The position numbers were made by a program, and so were the translations under genes. Below, piece after piece: positions 1-7,206 of a stretch of 18,090 bases of DNA. This DNA comes from Oscillospiraceae bacterium (lineage in GTDB: Bacteria > Bacillota > Clostridia > Oscillospirales > Ruminococcaceae). The notes below the pieces were generated by a model. It saw only the letters and a program-made list of their open reading frames with translations, was not told the origin of the DNA and did not search any database. Location: assembly GCA_016302655.1 (NCBI GenBank), contig JAEDNF010000005.1, positions 1-18,090 on the forward strand, read 5' to 3'. Within the stretch, counting starts at the first letter, position 1; every line of letters begins with the position of its first letter.

Positions 1-17
1 GCTATCCTTGTATCAAA

Positions 18-359
18 TTATACTAATTCGATAACAGCCATCTCTGCTGCGTCGCCTCTTCTGGGGCCGATCTTGATGATGCGTGTGTAACCGCCGTTCT
101 TGTCAGCGTACTTGGGTGCTATATCATCAAACAGTTTCTTAGCTACATCTTCCTTAGTGATGTAACCGTAAACCTGACGCTTTGTATGCAGTGTGCCGGC
201 CTTGCCGAGAGTGATCATCTTTTCAGCTGCGCTGCGAACTTCCTTAGCTCTTGCAACTGTAGTAACGATCTTGCCCTTTTCAAGAAGCAGTGTTACCATA
301 CCTCTGAGCATAGCCTTTCTGTGATCGCTGGTTCTTCCCAGTTTTCTTGAACCTGCCAT
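18..359 (-). CDS. rplQ: 50S ribosomal protein L17 (bL17)
   Basis: Structural protein of the large ribosomal subunit, near the exit of the peptide tunnel. The 113-aa product opens with the family signature ([16 protein letters not shown] at residues 6–21) and keeps the following [20 protein letters not shown] stretch; the length fits a compact Firmicute L17. The ATG has a good AAAGGAG site a few bases upstream. It follows rpoA by 37 nt, the usual last pair of the alpha operon. Only 17 nt of sequence follow the stop, so no terminator can be seen and the operon may continue. Identification is secure from sequence and position. Confidence 0.98.
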   Translation of the reverse strand: MAGSRKLGRTSDHRKAMLRGMVTLLLEKGKIVTTVARAKEVRSAAEKMITLGKAGTLHTKRQVYGYITKEDVAKKLFDDIAPKYADKNGGYTRIIKIGPRRGDAAEMAVIELV

Positions 360-396
360 GGAAAATCTCTCCTTTCAGATATATTGAAAGTACTTA

Positions 397-1356
397 TTAG
401 TTGTTGTCATCGTCGCTTGCAAGGTCAAAGCCTAAAGACTGAAGCTTTGCTCTGACTTCTTCAAACGACTTCTTGCCTAAGTTTCTGACCTTCATCATAT
501 CGCCCTGTGACTTGCTTATCAGGTCATCGACGGTATTGATGTTTGCACGCTTTAAGCAGTTGAATGAACGAACCGAAAGGTCAAGGTCGTCGATAGTCAT
601 TTCGAGTATCTTGTCCTTCTGTGACTCGCTCTTGTCTGCCATAAGCTCAGGCTGTATAGCTTCATCCGACAGCTCAACGAACGGCTGTAAATGATCTACC
701 AGAAGCTTAGCTGCGTATGAGACTGCTTCCTTTGCAGAAATCGTACCGTCTGTCCAAACCTCTAAGATGAGTTTGTCATAGTCGGTGCGCTGTCCTACAC
801 GGGTGTTCTCAACTGTATAATTCACCTTTAATACAGGTGTATAAATGCTGTCGACAGCAATTATGCCGATTACCGGCTGAAGCTGCTGCTTGTTCTTTTC
901 GGCAGACACATAGCCTCTTCCCTTATCGAGCGTGATCTCCATATAGAGCTTTGCTCCGGGGCCGAGAGTAGCTATATGCATACCGGGGTCGAGGATCTCG
1001 ATCTCACTGTCGGTCTTTATGTCGCCGGCAGTTACATCGCACTCACCCTCAGCTTCAATATAAACTGTTTTCGGGCATTCGCCATACATTTTTGCAATGA
1101 GACCCTTGATGTTAAGGATGATTTCAGTAACATCCTCTTTTACACCGGGGATAGTCGAAAACTCGTGCTGAACGCCGTCAATCTTGACTGACGTTACCGC
1201 AACGCCCGGAAGCGATGAGAGCAGTACACGGCGAAGGCTGTTGCCAAGCGTGTTGCCGTAGCCGCATTCCAGAGGCTCAAGTGTAAACATACCATAGGTT
1301 CCATCGGGTTTTAACTTAACGGTCTCGATCACAGGCTTTTCGATTTTTTCAAGCAT
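397..1356 (-). CDS. rpoA: DNA-directed RNA polymerase subunit alpha
   Basis: Scaffold subunit that dimerises to nucleate RNA polymerase assembly and contacts promoter UP elements and activators. The 319-aa protein shows both domains: the N-terminal assembly domain (about 1–235, with [18 protein letters not shown] near residues 34–51) and, after a linker, the helix-hairpin-helix C-terminal domain (about 255–315). The latter carries [12 protein letters not shown] and [12 protein letters not shown], matching the DNA-binding surface around E. coli R265/N268/C269 and the NLGKKS loop. The ATG is preceded by GGGAGGG. It sits between rpsD and rplQ, but is separated from rpsD by an unusually long, structured 223-nt gap that may set its expression independently. 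Confidence 0.99.
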   Translation of the reverse strand: MLEKIEKPVIETVKLKPDGTYGMFTLEPLECGYGNTLGNSLRRVLLSSLPGVAVTSVKIDGVQHEFSTIPGVKEDVTEIILNIKGLIAKMYGECPKTVYIEAEGECDVTAGDIKTDSEIEILDPGMHIATLGPGAKLYMEITLDKGRGYVSAEKNKQQLQPVIGIIAVDSIYTPVLKVNYTVENTRVGQRTDYDKLILEVWTDGTISAKEAVSYAAKLLVDHLQPFVELSDEAIQPELMADKSESQKDKILEMTIDDLDLSVRSFNCLKRANINTVDDLISKSQGDMMKVRNLGKKSFEEVRAKLQSLGFDLASDDDNN

Positions 1357-1579
1357 TTGGTTTACCCTCCCACAAGTTTGTCAGATGTTTCATCGGGTTA
1401 ACGATGTACGAACGGGCTGCATCCCCCTTTTTGAGGGGGAACCGCCCGGTTAATTTTAAATTACGATTTGACGGGTATTGCCCTCCGCATATAAAGTACG
1501 GAATTGTAAATTAAAAATAACCGATACGCACCATGCTGACCATGGTACGAAAGAGTTTTCGCATTCCTGCTTTGCAAGA
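1357..1579 (-). other. Structured rpsD–rpoA intergenic region, candidate cis-regulatory RNA
   Basis: This gap has no credible ORF but several inverted repeats, listed in transcript order. (a) ACCATG/CATGGT with a 5-nt loop at 1530–1546. (b) An 18-nt arm pair, 1447–1464 with 1506–1523, matching at 16 of 18 positions and enclosing 41 nt that can form smaller hairpins (GGG-CAATA-CCC and TCCG…CGGA). (c) A nested GC-rich stem, CGGGC/GCCCG (1413–1417 with 1444–1448) around TCCCCC/GGGGGA (1422–1427 with 1435–1440). (d) CATCG/CGATG at 1391–1406, just upstream of the rpoA ribosome binding site. Stems b and c share two bases (1447–1448). None is followed by a T-run in the transcribed direction, so they are not ordinary terminators. 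Function is unknown. Confidence 0.6.
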
Positions 1580-2176
1580 TTATTTTGAATATAACTCGAT
1601 AACCAGGTGCTCAGCTATCTCATAGTCAAGTTCTTCTCTGTTGAATTCACGAGTTACCTTGGCTGTCATAGCCTCTTTATTTGCGTCCAACCATAACGGA
1701 ACTATTCTGCCGTTTGTCTGTTCGAGGATCTGAGCGAACTTGGGGCTCTTCTTGCTTGTCTCGCTGACTGCAACAACATCGCCGGGCTTGATTCTGTAAG
1801 AAGGAACATCAACCTTCTTGCCGTTTACAGTAAAGTGACCGTGTGTTACTAACTGTCTTGCTTCTCTTCTTGTGATAGCCATACCCATTCTGAATACAAC
1901 ATTGTCAAGTCTTGACTCAAGGATCTTGATGAGGTTTTCGCCTGCAACGCCGTCCATCTTAACAGCCATCTCATAGTAGTGATAGAACTGCTTCTCAAGT
2001 ACGCCGTAGATGAATTTCAGCTTCTGCTTTTCCTTAAGCTGCATTCCGTATTCGGATACTTTCTTTCTGTTGTTTGCGTTTGCGTGACGGTTTGTTTCCT
2101 TGCTGTATCCCAGTACCATAGGGGATATGCCTAATGCCTTACATCTTTTTAAGACCGGCTGTCTGTCTACTGCCAT
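1580..2176 (-). CDS. rpsD: 30S ribosomal protein S4 (uS4)
   Basis: Primary 16S rRNA-binding protein of the 30S body and a known translational autoregulator in bacteria. The 198-aa product has the S4-type RNA-binding domain at about residues 88–150 (LESRLDNVVFRMGMAITRREARQL…HGHFTVNGKKVDVPSYRIKPGD). The N-terminus has a single Cys, so it lacks the four-cysteine zinc site of some S4 proteins and is the C-minus form. The ATG has a GGAGG site 10 nt upstream. Gene order rpsK–rpsD–rpoA differs from B. subtilis, where rpsD is transcribed alone, and matches clostridial and proteobacterial alpha operons. The 84-nt gap before it contains two hairpins that could be an S4 target site. Confidence 0.98.
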   Translation of the reverse strand: MAVDRQPVLKRCKALGISPMVLGYSKETNRHANANNRKKVSEYGMQLKEKQKLKFIYGVLEKQFYHYYEMAVKMDGVAGENLIKILESRLDNVVFRMGMAITRREARQLVTHGHFTVNGKKVDVPSYRIKPGDVVAVSETSKKSPKFAQILEQTNGRIVPLWLDANKEAMTAKVTREFNREELDYEIAEHLVIELYSK

Positions 2177-2260
2177 TTGTCAGTACCTCCGTTTTTTAAA
2201 TAAATATCGTTTCTGAAGGTTTCCCTTCCGCGACTCCGAGTAAACTACACTCGGTTTTGA
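2177..2260 (-). promoter_or_regulatory. rpsD leader with two hairpins, candidate S4 autoregulatory site
   Basis: Two stems stand between the rpsK stop and the rpsD ribosome binding site. In the transcribed strand they read CCGAGT-GTAGTTT-ACTCGG (2236–2254) and GAAGG-GAAA-CCTTC (2215–2228), the second capped by a GAAA tetraloop. S4 is known to repress its own mRNA in both E. coli (alpha-operon pseudoknot) and B. subtilis (rpsD leader), so a structured RNA directly before rpsD is a natural candidate. I did not match it base by base to either known target. Confidence 0.45.
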
Positions 2261-2665
2261 TTATACACGTCTTCTCTTGGGAGGACGGCATCCATTGTGA
2301 GGTATAGGAGTAACATCCTTGATAAGTCTTACCTCAAGACCTGCTGCCTGTAATGCACGGATAGCTGCTTCGCGTCCGGAGCCGGGGCCCTTAACGAAAA
2401 CTTCTACAGTCTTAAGACCGTGCTCCATAGCTGCCTTAGCTGCTGTTTCAGCTGCTGTCTGAGCTGCGAAGGGGGTAGACTTTCTTGAGCCTCTGAAGCC
2501 CATCTCACCGGCAGATGCCCATGATAAAGTGTTACCCTGAAGGTCTGTAATAGTTACTATCGTGTTATTGAACGTAGACTGGATATGAGCTGCACCGTTT
2601 TCGATGTTCTTGCGCTCACGGCGTCTGCGTACTACAGGCTTCTTAGTAGCGGTTGCCTTTGCCAT
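2261..2665 (-). CDS. rpsK: 30S ribosomal protein S11 (uS11)
   Basis: Small-subunit platform protein that helps form the cleft holding mRNA and tRNA in the P/E sites. The 134-aa sequence carries the family core ([21 protein letters not shown] near 24–44 and the [19 protein letters not shown] segment) and ends in the invariant [13 protein letters not shown] tail. The N-terminus (residues 1–20) is Lys/Arg-rich, as usual. The ATG follows an AAAGGTGG site. It lies 23 nt after rpsM, the standard alpha-operon arrangement. There is no ambiguity in the call. Confidence 0.99.
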   Translation of the reverse strand: MAKATATKKPVVRRRRERKNIENGAAHIQSTFNNTIVTITDLQGNTLSWASAGEMGFRGSRKSTPFAAQTAAETAAKAAMEHGLKTVEVFVKGPGSGREAAIRALQAAGLEVRLIKDVTPIPHNGCRPPKRRRV

Positions 2666-2688
2666 TGTTTTACCACCTTTCGTGAAGA

Positions 2689-3060
2689 TTACTTCTTCTT
2701 ATTAGCAATAGTCTTCTTAGGACCTTTTCTTGTTCTTGCATTGGTCTTTGTACGCTGACCACGAACGGGAAGACCCTTGCGGTGACGAGTGCCTCTGAAG
2801 CAGTTGATTTCAACAAGGCGCTTGATGTTGAGGGCTACTTCTCTTCTGAGGTCGCCTTCTACTGCAACGCCGAGCTGCTCTATAGCATCACGGATCTTAG
2901 TTTCTTCCTCATCGGTAAGATCCTTGACTCTGGTGTCGGGGTTTACACCGGCCTTTGCCAGAATGTCGTTAGCTGTCTTTCTGCCGATTCCGTAAACGTA
3001 TGTCAAACCGATCTCTACACGCTTCTCCTTCGGCAGGTCGATACCAGCAATTCTTGCCAT
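2689..3060 (-). CDS. rpsM: 30S ribosomal protein S13 (uS13)
   Basis: Head protein of the small subunit that bridges to the 50S subunit and touches P-site tRNA. The 123-aa product begins [20 protein letters not shown], the hallmark start, and contains the helix-two-turn-helix [17 protein letters not shown]. It ends with the basic tail [17 protein letters not shown] followed by a Lys-rich end that reaches the decoding region. The ATG is preceded by AGGAGG. It opens the alpha block, 27 nt after rpmJ, as in most Firmicutes. Confidence 0.99.
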   Translation of the reverse strand: MARIAGIDLPKEKRVEIGLTYVYGIGRKTANDILAKAGVNPDTRVKDLTDEEETKIRDAIEQLGVAVEGDLRREVALNIKRLVEINCFRGTRHRKGLPVRGQRTKTNARTRKGPKKTIANKKK

Positions 3061-3087
3061 ATCTTTTTCCTCCTGTTAAATTAGGGC

Positions 3088-3201
3088 TTAACCCTGTCTC
3101 TGCTTATGCTTAGGTTCCTGGCAGATTACCATAACCTTGCCCTTGCGCTTGATTACCTTGCACTTATCGCACATAGGCTTTACTGAAGGTCTAACTTTCA
3201 T
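3088..3201 (-). CDS. rpmJ: 50S ribosomal protein L36 (bL36), zinc-binding form
   Basis: Tiny large-subunit protein that stabilises 23S rRNA near the GTPase centre. I translated it directly from the gap between infA and rpsM: 37 aa starting [17 protein letters not shown] and ending [10 protein letters not shown]. Cys11, Cys14, Cys27 and His33 form the CCCH zinc site of the C-plus form. The start is supported by an AGGAAGG site upstream and by the exact family N-terminus. The position infA–rpmJ–rpsM is universal in Firmicutes. The zinc-binding form makes it a possible Zur target elsewhere in bacteria, but no zinc-free paralogue is visible in this window. Confidence 0.97.
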   Translation of the reverse strand: MKVRPSVKPMCDKCKVIKRKGKVMVICQEPKHKQRQG

Positions 3202-3277
3202 CTTAATATCATCCTTCCTGTAGGTTAACTGTTTAAGTTACAGGCGAGCTTAAGCGCTCGCAGGCTTTTTGTGCAGA
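3202..3277 (-). promoter_or_regulatory. infA–rpmJ gap with two stem-loops, the second reaching the rpmJ ribosome binding site
   Basis: The 76-nt gap holds a perfect GCGAGC/GCTCGC stem with a 6-nt loop (3244–3261). Just after it in the transcript is a bulged stem, CCTG-TAACT…AGTTA-(ACCTA)-CAGG. Its 3' CAGG arm runs into the AGGAAGG ribosome binding site of rpmJ. In the transcribed direction neither stem is followed by a T-run, so read-through into rpmJ is expected. The second stem could damp rpmJ translation; this is inference only. Confidence 0.4.
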
Positions 3278-3496
3278 TTACTTGGCTCTCCAGGTAATTC
3301 TGCCCTTAGTCAGGTCGTACGGTGACATTTCGACTGTTACCTTATCACCGGGTAAGATACGAATAAAATTCATTCGCAGCTTGCCACTTACATGAGCCAG
3401 TATCTTATGTCCGTTTTCAAGTTCGACCTGAAACGTTGCGTTAGGAAGCGCTTCAAGTATCTTGCCGCTTACCTCGATTACATCTTCTTTAGACAA
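3278..3496 (-). CDS. infA: Translation initiation factor IF-1
   Basis: Essential factor that occupies the A site of the 30S subunit and stimulates IF-2 and IF-3. From the TTG at 3496 the product is exactly 72 aa, the normal IF-1 length. It starts [20 protein letters not shown], folds as one OB/S1 domain, and keeps the [28 protein letters not shown] core and the [11 protein letters not shown] end. The reading frame is open further upstream, giving a 12-residue extension with no family match; a GAGGAG site (3507–3512) supports the TTG start instead. The start overlaps the last 8 nt of the KOW gene, so the two are probably translationally coupled. A weak TTG codon on an initiation-factor gene is notable. 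Confidence 0.95.
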   Translation of the reverse strand: MSKEDVIEVSGKILEALPNATFQVELENGHKILAHVSGKLRMNFIRILPGDKVTVEMSPYDLTKGRITWRAK

Positions 3497-3773
3497 GCCA
3501 GTCACTCTCCTCGGCGATGTTTTCTGCTTCACGGTTCAACACCGCTAATGCAGTTCTGAGTTTTTTGTTTGTGATATCCGTCACATCTATGACCTTTGAG
3601 GTCTTTTGCAGATGCAGTGGATTTTTCTTCTTGGGAGACTCGACTTTGCGGAGCTTGCCGTCGGCAATGTACGCATAGCCGTTATCCACCCGCATGACCG
3701 CATAATAGCTTCCGCTGTCATGACCTGCCATGCTTTTTACAACCATGCCGGCTGCAATAACCGTTGTGTTCAT
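3489..3773 (-). CDS. KOW-domain RNA-binding protein (L14e/L6e/L27e-like)
   Basis: Small 94-aa protein of unproven function. Residues about 6–50 ([20 protein letters not shown]…[19 protein letters not shown]) form a KOW-like SH3 barrel resembling the archaeal/eukaryotic L14e group. A basic stretch ([12 protein letters not shown]) and a helical acidic tail follow. Proteins of this kind sit between map and infA in many Firmicutes; B. subtilis ybzG is the one I recall in that position. It lies 10 nt after map with GGAGG in the gap, and its last codons overlap the infA start. RNA or ribosome binding is inferred from the fold and the neighbours, not shown by any catalytic motif. Confidence 0.85.
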   Translation of the reverse strand: MNTTVIAAGMVVKSMAGHDSGSYYAVMRVDNGYAYIADGKLRKVESPKKKNPLHLQKTSKVIDVTDITNKKLRTALAVLNREAENIAEESDWLV

Positions 3774-3783
3774 ACGCCCTCCG

Positions 3784-4554
3784 TCAGTTCTTCGGGTGGT
3801 GCAGCGAGCTTTCCGTGAGAATGATCGGCTCGCCGTTGGTTATTGCGATAGTGTGCTCAAAGTGAGCGCTGTAGTTTCCGTTCGCTTCTACTACCGTCCA
3901 TTTGTCCGGAAGTATGCGGACCTCGGCGGTTGATTCATTTATCATGGGCTCGATGCAGATAGTCATTCCCGGTACAAGTCTCGGACCTCTGCCCGGCTTG
4001 CCGAAGTTCGGAACCTCGGGGTCCTCGTGCATATCGTGTCCGATACCGTGACCGATGAACTTTCTGACTACATAGTAGCCTCTTGACTCACAATAAGTCT
4101 GCACGGCATTGGAAATATCACCGATACGGTTTCCGGGAAGAGCCGCCTTGATTCCTTCGTAAAGTGCCTCCTCGGTTACCCTGAGCAGCTTTTCGGCTCT
4201 CTGCGGCACCTCGCCGACCTTGAAGGTGTAGGCGTTATCTCCGTTATAACCATCGATCTCAGCGGTAACATCCACAGAAACGATGTCGCCTTCTCTGATG
4301 ATCTTCTTTTTGGAAGGGATTCCGTGTATCAGCTCGGAATTAAGCGATATGCAGGCACTGCCCGTAAAACCGCCGTATCCGAGTGAAGAGGGGACAGCGC
4401 CTTTTGATACGATAAAATCATGTATTATCTTATCAAGCTCCCATGTGCTCATTCCGGGCTTTATTGCATTGCCCGCAACGATAAGAGCCTCGGCGGCTAT
4501 CTCGTTTGCCTTCCTCATTATTTCAATTTCTTTTGCCGATTTAACTTGGATCAT
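3784..4554 (-). CDS. map: Methionine aminopeptidase, type I
   Basis: Removes the initiator methionine from nascent proteins whose second residue is small. The 256-aa product is the compact type Ia form with no N-terminal zinc extension. All five metal ligands are visible: Asp95 and Asp106 in SVDVTAEIDGYNGDNAY, His169 in IGHGIGHDMHEDP, Glu202 in CIEPMI, and Glu233 in HFEHTIAIT; conserved His78 lies in LIHGIP. It overlaps the adk stop by 1 nt (TAATG), indicating translational coupling. Position after secY–adk is standard for Firmicutes. Its substrates would include the many ribosomal proteins encoded around it that start Met-Ala or Met-Ser. Confidence 0.98.
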   Translation of the reverse strand: MIQVKSAKEIEIMRKANEIAAEALIVAGNAIKPGMSTWELDKIIHDFIVSKGAVPSSLGYGGFTGSACISLNSELIHGIPSKKKIIREGDIVSVDVTAEIDGYNGDNAYTFKVGEVPQRAEKLLRVTEEALYEGIKAALPGNRIGDISNAVQTYCESRGYYVVRKFIGHGIGHDMHEDPEVPNFGKPGRGPRLVPGMTICIEPMINESTAEVRILPDKWTVVEANGNYSAHFEHTIAITNGEPIILTESSLHHPKN

Positions 4555-5189
4555 TACTTTGCCTCAACTGCCGCAAGAGTGAGCTTGGAGGTCTCTGCGA
4601 TCTCTTCCTGTCCCTCTACGGTTATGAGCTTGCCCTTGCTCTGATAGTAATTCTTGAGCGGAGCTGTCTTCTCATAGTATGTTTTCAGTCTTGCAACTAC
4701 GGTTTCGGGCTTGTCGTCAATACGCTGAACAACATTAGCACCGCAGAGGTTGCACTTGCCTTCTACCTTTGTAGGCTTGAAGTCTACATGGTAAGAAGCG
4801 CCGCAGCCCTCGCAGACTCTTCTACCTGAAAGTCTTGCGATGATTTTCTCGTCGGGAACCGAAATTTCGATTACCCTGTCGATCTGTACGCCCATTGCGT
4901 CGAGAGCCTCAGCCTGAGCTACTGTTCTCGGGAAGCCGTCGAGTATGAAACCGTTCTTTGCGTCATCCTGAGCGATTCTGTCCTTTAATATGCCGATAAC
5001 GACATCATCGGGAACGAGGTCGCCTCTGTCCATACACTCTTTTGCTGCAAGACCTGCGGGTGTGCCGTTCTTTACAGCTTCTCTGAGCATATTACCCGTT
5101 GAGATAGCGGGTATGCCGAGCTTTTCGCAGACTACTTCTGCCTGAGTTCCTTTACCTGCGCCGGGTGCGCCTAAGAAAATAAGATTCAT
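4554..5189 (-). CDS. adk: Adenylate kinase, long zinc-containing form
   Basis: Catalyses ATP + AMP to 2 ADP in the cytosol, balancing adenylate pools. The 211-aa protein has the P-loop GAPGAGKGT at residues 7–15, the NMP-binding TGNMLREAV segment, and DGFPRT at 84–89. The LID domain carries a four-cysteine zinc site (C126-x2-C129 and C146-x2-C149), typical of Gram-positive adenylate kinases. The ATG follows AAAGGAAA, 16 nt after secY. The secY–adk–map order is conserved. The tail after the LID, including RIDDKPETVVARLKTYYEKTAPL, is complete, so this is a full-length enzyme. Confidence 0.99.
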   Translation of the reverse strand: MNLIFLGAPGAGKGTQAEVVCEKLGIPAISTGNMLREAVKNGTPAGLAAKECMDRGDLVPDDVVIGILKDRIAQDDAKNGFILDGFPRTVAQAEALDAMGVQIDRVIEISVPDEKIIARLSGRRVCEGCGASYHVDFKPTKVEGKCNLCGANVVQRIDDKPETVVARLKTYYEKTAPLKNYYQSKGKLITVEGQEEIAETSKLTLAAVEAK

Positions 5190-5205
5190 TATAATTTCCT
5201 TTCTC

Positions 5206-6498
5206 TTATTCGAGGAAGCCCTTGTGATGACGCATCATCATCTGGCTCTCGAGTGCACGGACTGTTTCAAGAGCTACACCTACAACGATAAGGATCGTCG
5301 TACCGCCGAGTGAAAGGCCTGTGAGCCCTGTGAGGTTCTGGAATATGATAGGGAATATTGCGATGATACCAAGGAATATTGCGCCTACCAGAGTAACCTT
5401 TGAAAGTGAGTTGTGGATGAAATCCGATGTGGGCTTGCCCGGACGATAACCGGGGATAGCACCGTTGTTCTTCTTTAAATCATTGGCAATCTGTACAGGA
5501 TTATACTGCATAGCAATATAGAAGTAGTTGAAGCCTAAGATAAGGAAGAAGTAAAGTATTGCATAAACAATGTTGTTTGTGCTGAATAAAGCGATAAAGT
5601 CGCTCCAGAACACGTGTCCCGAAGTTGCGGTCACGCCGAAGAAGAAACCGATCGTCGAAGGCAGCGACATGATCGACATTGCGAAGATGATAGGCATAAC
5701 GCCTGCCATAGCTACCTTTATCGGGATGTGGTTTGTCTGACCGCCGTACATCTTTCTGCCGACTACTCTCTTTGCGTACTGAACGGGGATTCGTCTTTCT
5801 GCATTTGTCATAAGAATAACGAAAGCTATCATTACAACATAAATTACGAGGATCAGCGGAACGAAGAACCAGTTCTGCGGCTGTACCGAGATCTGATTTA
5901 TCAGCGTTATAATCATATCGGGTGTTCTTGATATGATACCTGCGAACAGTATCATTGAGATACCGTTGCCGATACCCTTCTGGCTGACAAGGTCGCCAAG
6001 CCAGATGATAAGGGATGCACCTGCTACAAAGCAAGCAACGATTGTAATTGCTGCGAGGACTCCGTAAAATCCGTCCGTGTAGTAAACGGCTTTTACATTA
6101 CGCAGTCCGATGTAGAATGCGATCGCCTGGAATAATCCAATGCCCAAAGCTACATACTTCGTTATCTTGTTTATCTTTTTGCGTCCCTCTTCGCCTTCTT
6201 TGCTCAGACGCTCAAGTGCAGGAATTGCAACTGTGAGCAGCTGAACTATGATCGAGGCGTTGATGTACGGGGTTATCGACATAGCAAACAGCGTACCGTT
6301 GCTGAGCGAGCCGCCCGTCATAACATCAAGATAATTAAGGAGTGTACCTTCTCCGACCAGCTCCTTGATAGCAGCGGGGTCGAGGAAAGGAACGAAGATT
6401 GCCGCACCAAAGCGGAATATAACTATTATGAGCAATGTAAATAAAATCTTTTTGCGAAGTGCGAGGTCTTTCCACGCGTTTCTAAAGACTTGAAACAT
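5206..6498 (-). CDS. secY: Preprotein translocase subunit SecY
   Basis: Channel subunit of the SecYEG translocon in the cytoplasmic membrane. The 430-aa sequence starts [20 protein letters not shown] and shows the expected ten hydrophobic segments. The plug and TM2 region reads LDVMTGGSLSNGTLFAMSITPYINASIIVQLL, and the conserved cytosolic loop carries PIKVAMAGVMPIIFA after GQTNHI. The C-terminus ends in a short basic tail (MMMRHHKGFLE). The start overlaps the rplO stop by 1 nt (TAATG), so secretion-channel synthesis is tied to L15 translation, as in the spc operon of other bacteria. Confidence 0.99.
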   Translation of the reverse strand: MFQVFRNAWKDLALRKKILFTLLIIVIFRFGAAIFVPFLDPAAIKELVGEGTLLNYLDVMTGGSLSNGTLFAMSITPYINASIIVQLLTVAIPALERLSKEGEEGRKKINKITKYVALGIGLFQAIAFYIGLRNVKAVYYTDGFYGVLAAITIVACFVAGASLIIWLGDLVSQKGIGNGISMILFAGIISRTPDMIITLINQISVQPQNWFFVPLILVIYVVMIAFVILMTNAERRIPVQYAKRVVGRKMYGGQTNHIPIKVAMAGVMPIIFAMSIMSLPSTIGFFFGVTATSGHVFWSDFIALFSTNNIVYAILYFFLILGFNYFYIAMQYNPVQIANDLKKNNGAIPGYRPGKPTSDFIHNSLSKVTLVGAIFLGIIAIFPIIFQNLTGLTGLSLGGTTILIVVGVALETVRALESQMMMRHHKGFLE

Positions 6499-6941
6499 TA
6501 CAGTACCTCAGCCTTTCCGCCGGCATTCTCGATCTTTGCCTTTGCAGACTCAGAGAACTTAGCGGCCTTGACTGTGAAGTTCTTTGTAACTTCGCCGTTG
6601 CCGAGAATCTTTACGCCGTCTAATACCTTGGTTACGAGACCTGCTTCGATCAGAGCTTCTGTATCGATAACAGCGCCATTCTCAAAGCGAGCTTCGAGAT
6701 CGGCTACATTTACAACAGTGTATTCTGTAGCAAAGATATTGTTAAAGCCTCTCTTAGGCATACGTCTTGCAAGAGATGTCTGACCACCTTCAAATCCGGG
6801 TCTTACACCGCCGCCTGAACGAGCCCACTGGCCCTTGTGGCCCTTGCCGGCTGTCTTACCGTGACCGGAACCGTGTCCGCGTCCGATACGCTTAACTTCC
6901 TTTGTTGCACCTGCTGCAGGGTATAATTCGTGTAGCTTCAA
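6498..6941 (-). CDS. rplO: 50S ribosomal protein L15 (uL15)
   Basis: Late-assembly protein of the large subunit. The 147-aa product has the glycine/basic N-terminal arm ([19 protein letters not shown] at about 22–40, then [24 protein letters not shown]) that threads into 23S rRNA, followed by the globular C-terminal domain. Translation starts at a TTG, supported by AGGAGG exactly 8 nt upstream (6950–6955) and by the family N-terminus MKLHELYPA. An 8-bp inverted repeat can cover part of that ribosome binding site (see the separate entry). It overlaps secY by 1 nt. Confidence 0.97.
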   Translation of the reverse strand: MKLHELYPAAGATKEVKRIGRGHGSGHGKTAGKGHKGQWARSGGGVRPGFEGGQTSLARRMPKRGFNNIFATEYTVVNVADLEARFENGAVIDTEALIEAGLVTKVLDGVKILGNGEVTKNFTVKAAKFSESAKAKIENAGGKAEVL

Positions 6942-6944
6942 TTG

Positions 6945-6993
6945 TTACACCTCCTATTTGTTAATGTGCTTGTTTAACTTTTGTAAGGTGTAA
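6945..6993 (-). promoter_or_regulatory. rpmD–rplO stem-loop overlapping the rplO ribosome binding site
   Basis: In the transcribed strand TTACACCT (6993–6986) is the exact complement of AGGTGTAA (6952–6945). The latter contains the last three bases of the rplO AGGAGG site. Inside it a second stem, GTTAA/TTAAC (6960–6964 with 6974–6978), is separated by 7-nt strands on each side. The outer 5' arm begins only 4 nt after the rpmD stop codon. A ribosome terminating on rpmD would therefore melt the stem and free the rplO site, a classic layout for translational coupling. The mechanism is inferred from geometry. Confidence 0.5.
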
Positions 6994-6997
6994 GGAA

Positions 6998-7174
6998 TTA
7001 TTCCTCAGTAACCTCAACTAAATAAGAAATTTCTTTTATCTTGCCTCTTGTTGCCGCGTTGTCGGGCTGAACAGTCTCTGCGCCGATCTTGCGGAGTCCG
7101 AGAGAGGCTGCTGTTGCGATGTGGCTGTCCTTGCGGCCAACCAGTGATTTAACCAGCTTGATTTTTAAAGCCAT
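6998..7174 (-). CDS. rpmD: 50S ribosomal protein L30 (uL30)
   Basis: Small large-subunit protein, about 60 aa in bacteria. I translated it from the gap between rpsE and rplO: 58 aa, starting MALKIKLVKSLVGRKDSHIA, continuing ATAASLGLRKIGAETVQPDN, and ending YLVEVTEE. It shows the family pattern: a first strand with IKLVKS.IG, the TaxxLGLRKI helix, then a final strand. The ATG is preceded by AAAGGA. Context between rpsE and rplO is invariant in spc operons. It is complete, with no sign of damage. Confidence 0.97.
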   Translation of the reverse strand: MALKIKLVKSLVGRKDSHIATAASLGLRKIGAETVQPDNAATRGKIKEISYLVEVTEE

Positions 7175-7206
7175 TTCGGTTTCCGTCCTTTCTGCAAAGT
7201 AAAAGC

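Noticed and set aside
1410..1452. Intrinsic terminator after rpsD
   Set aside because: The GC-rich hairpin is strong, but no T-run follows it in the transcribed strand, and rpoA and rplQ lie downstream with no clear new promoter in the gap.
3244..3270. Terminator-like hairpin plus T-run (GCGAGC stem then CTTTTT)
   Set aside because: The T-run follows the stem only on the plus strand, where no gene is transcribed. On the minus strand it precedes the stem.
5501..6034. 177-codon second frame on the minus strand within secY
   Set aside because: It overlaps secY in another frame and gives an Arg/Tyr-rich product without domain features; secY is intact.
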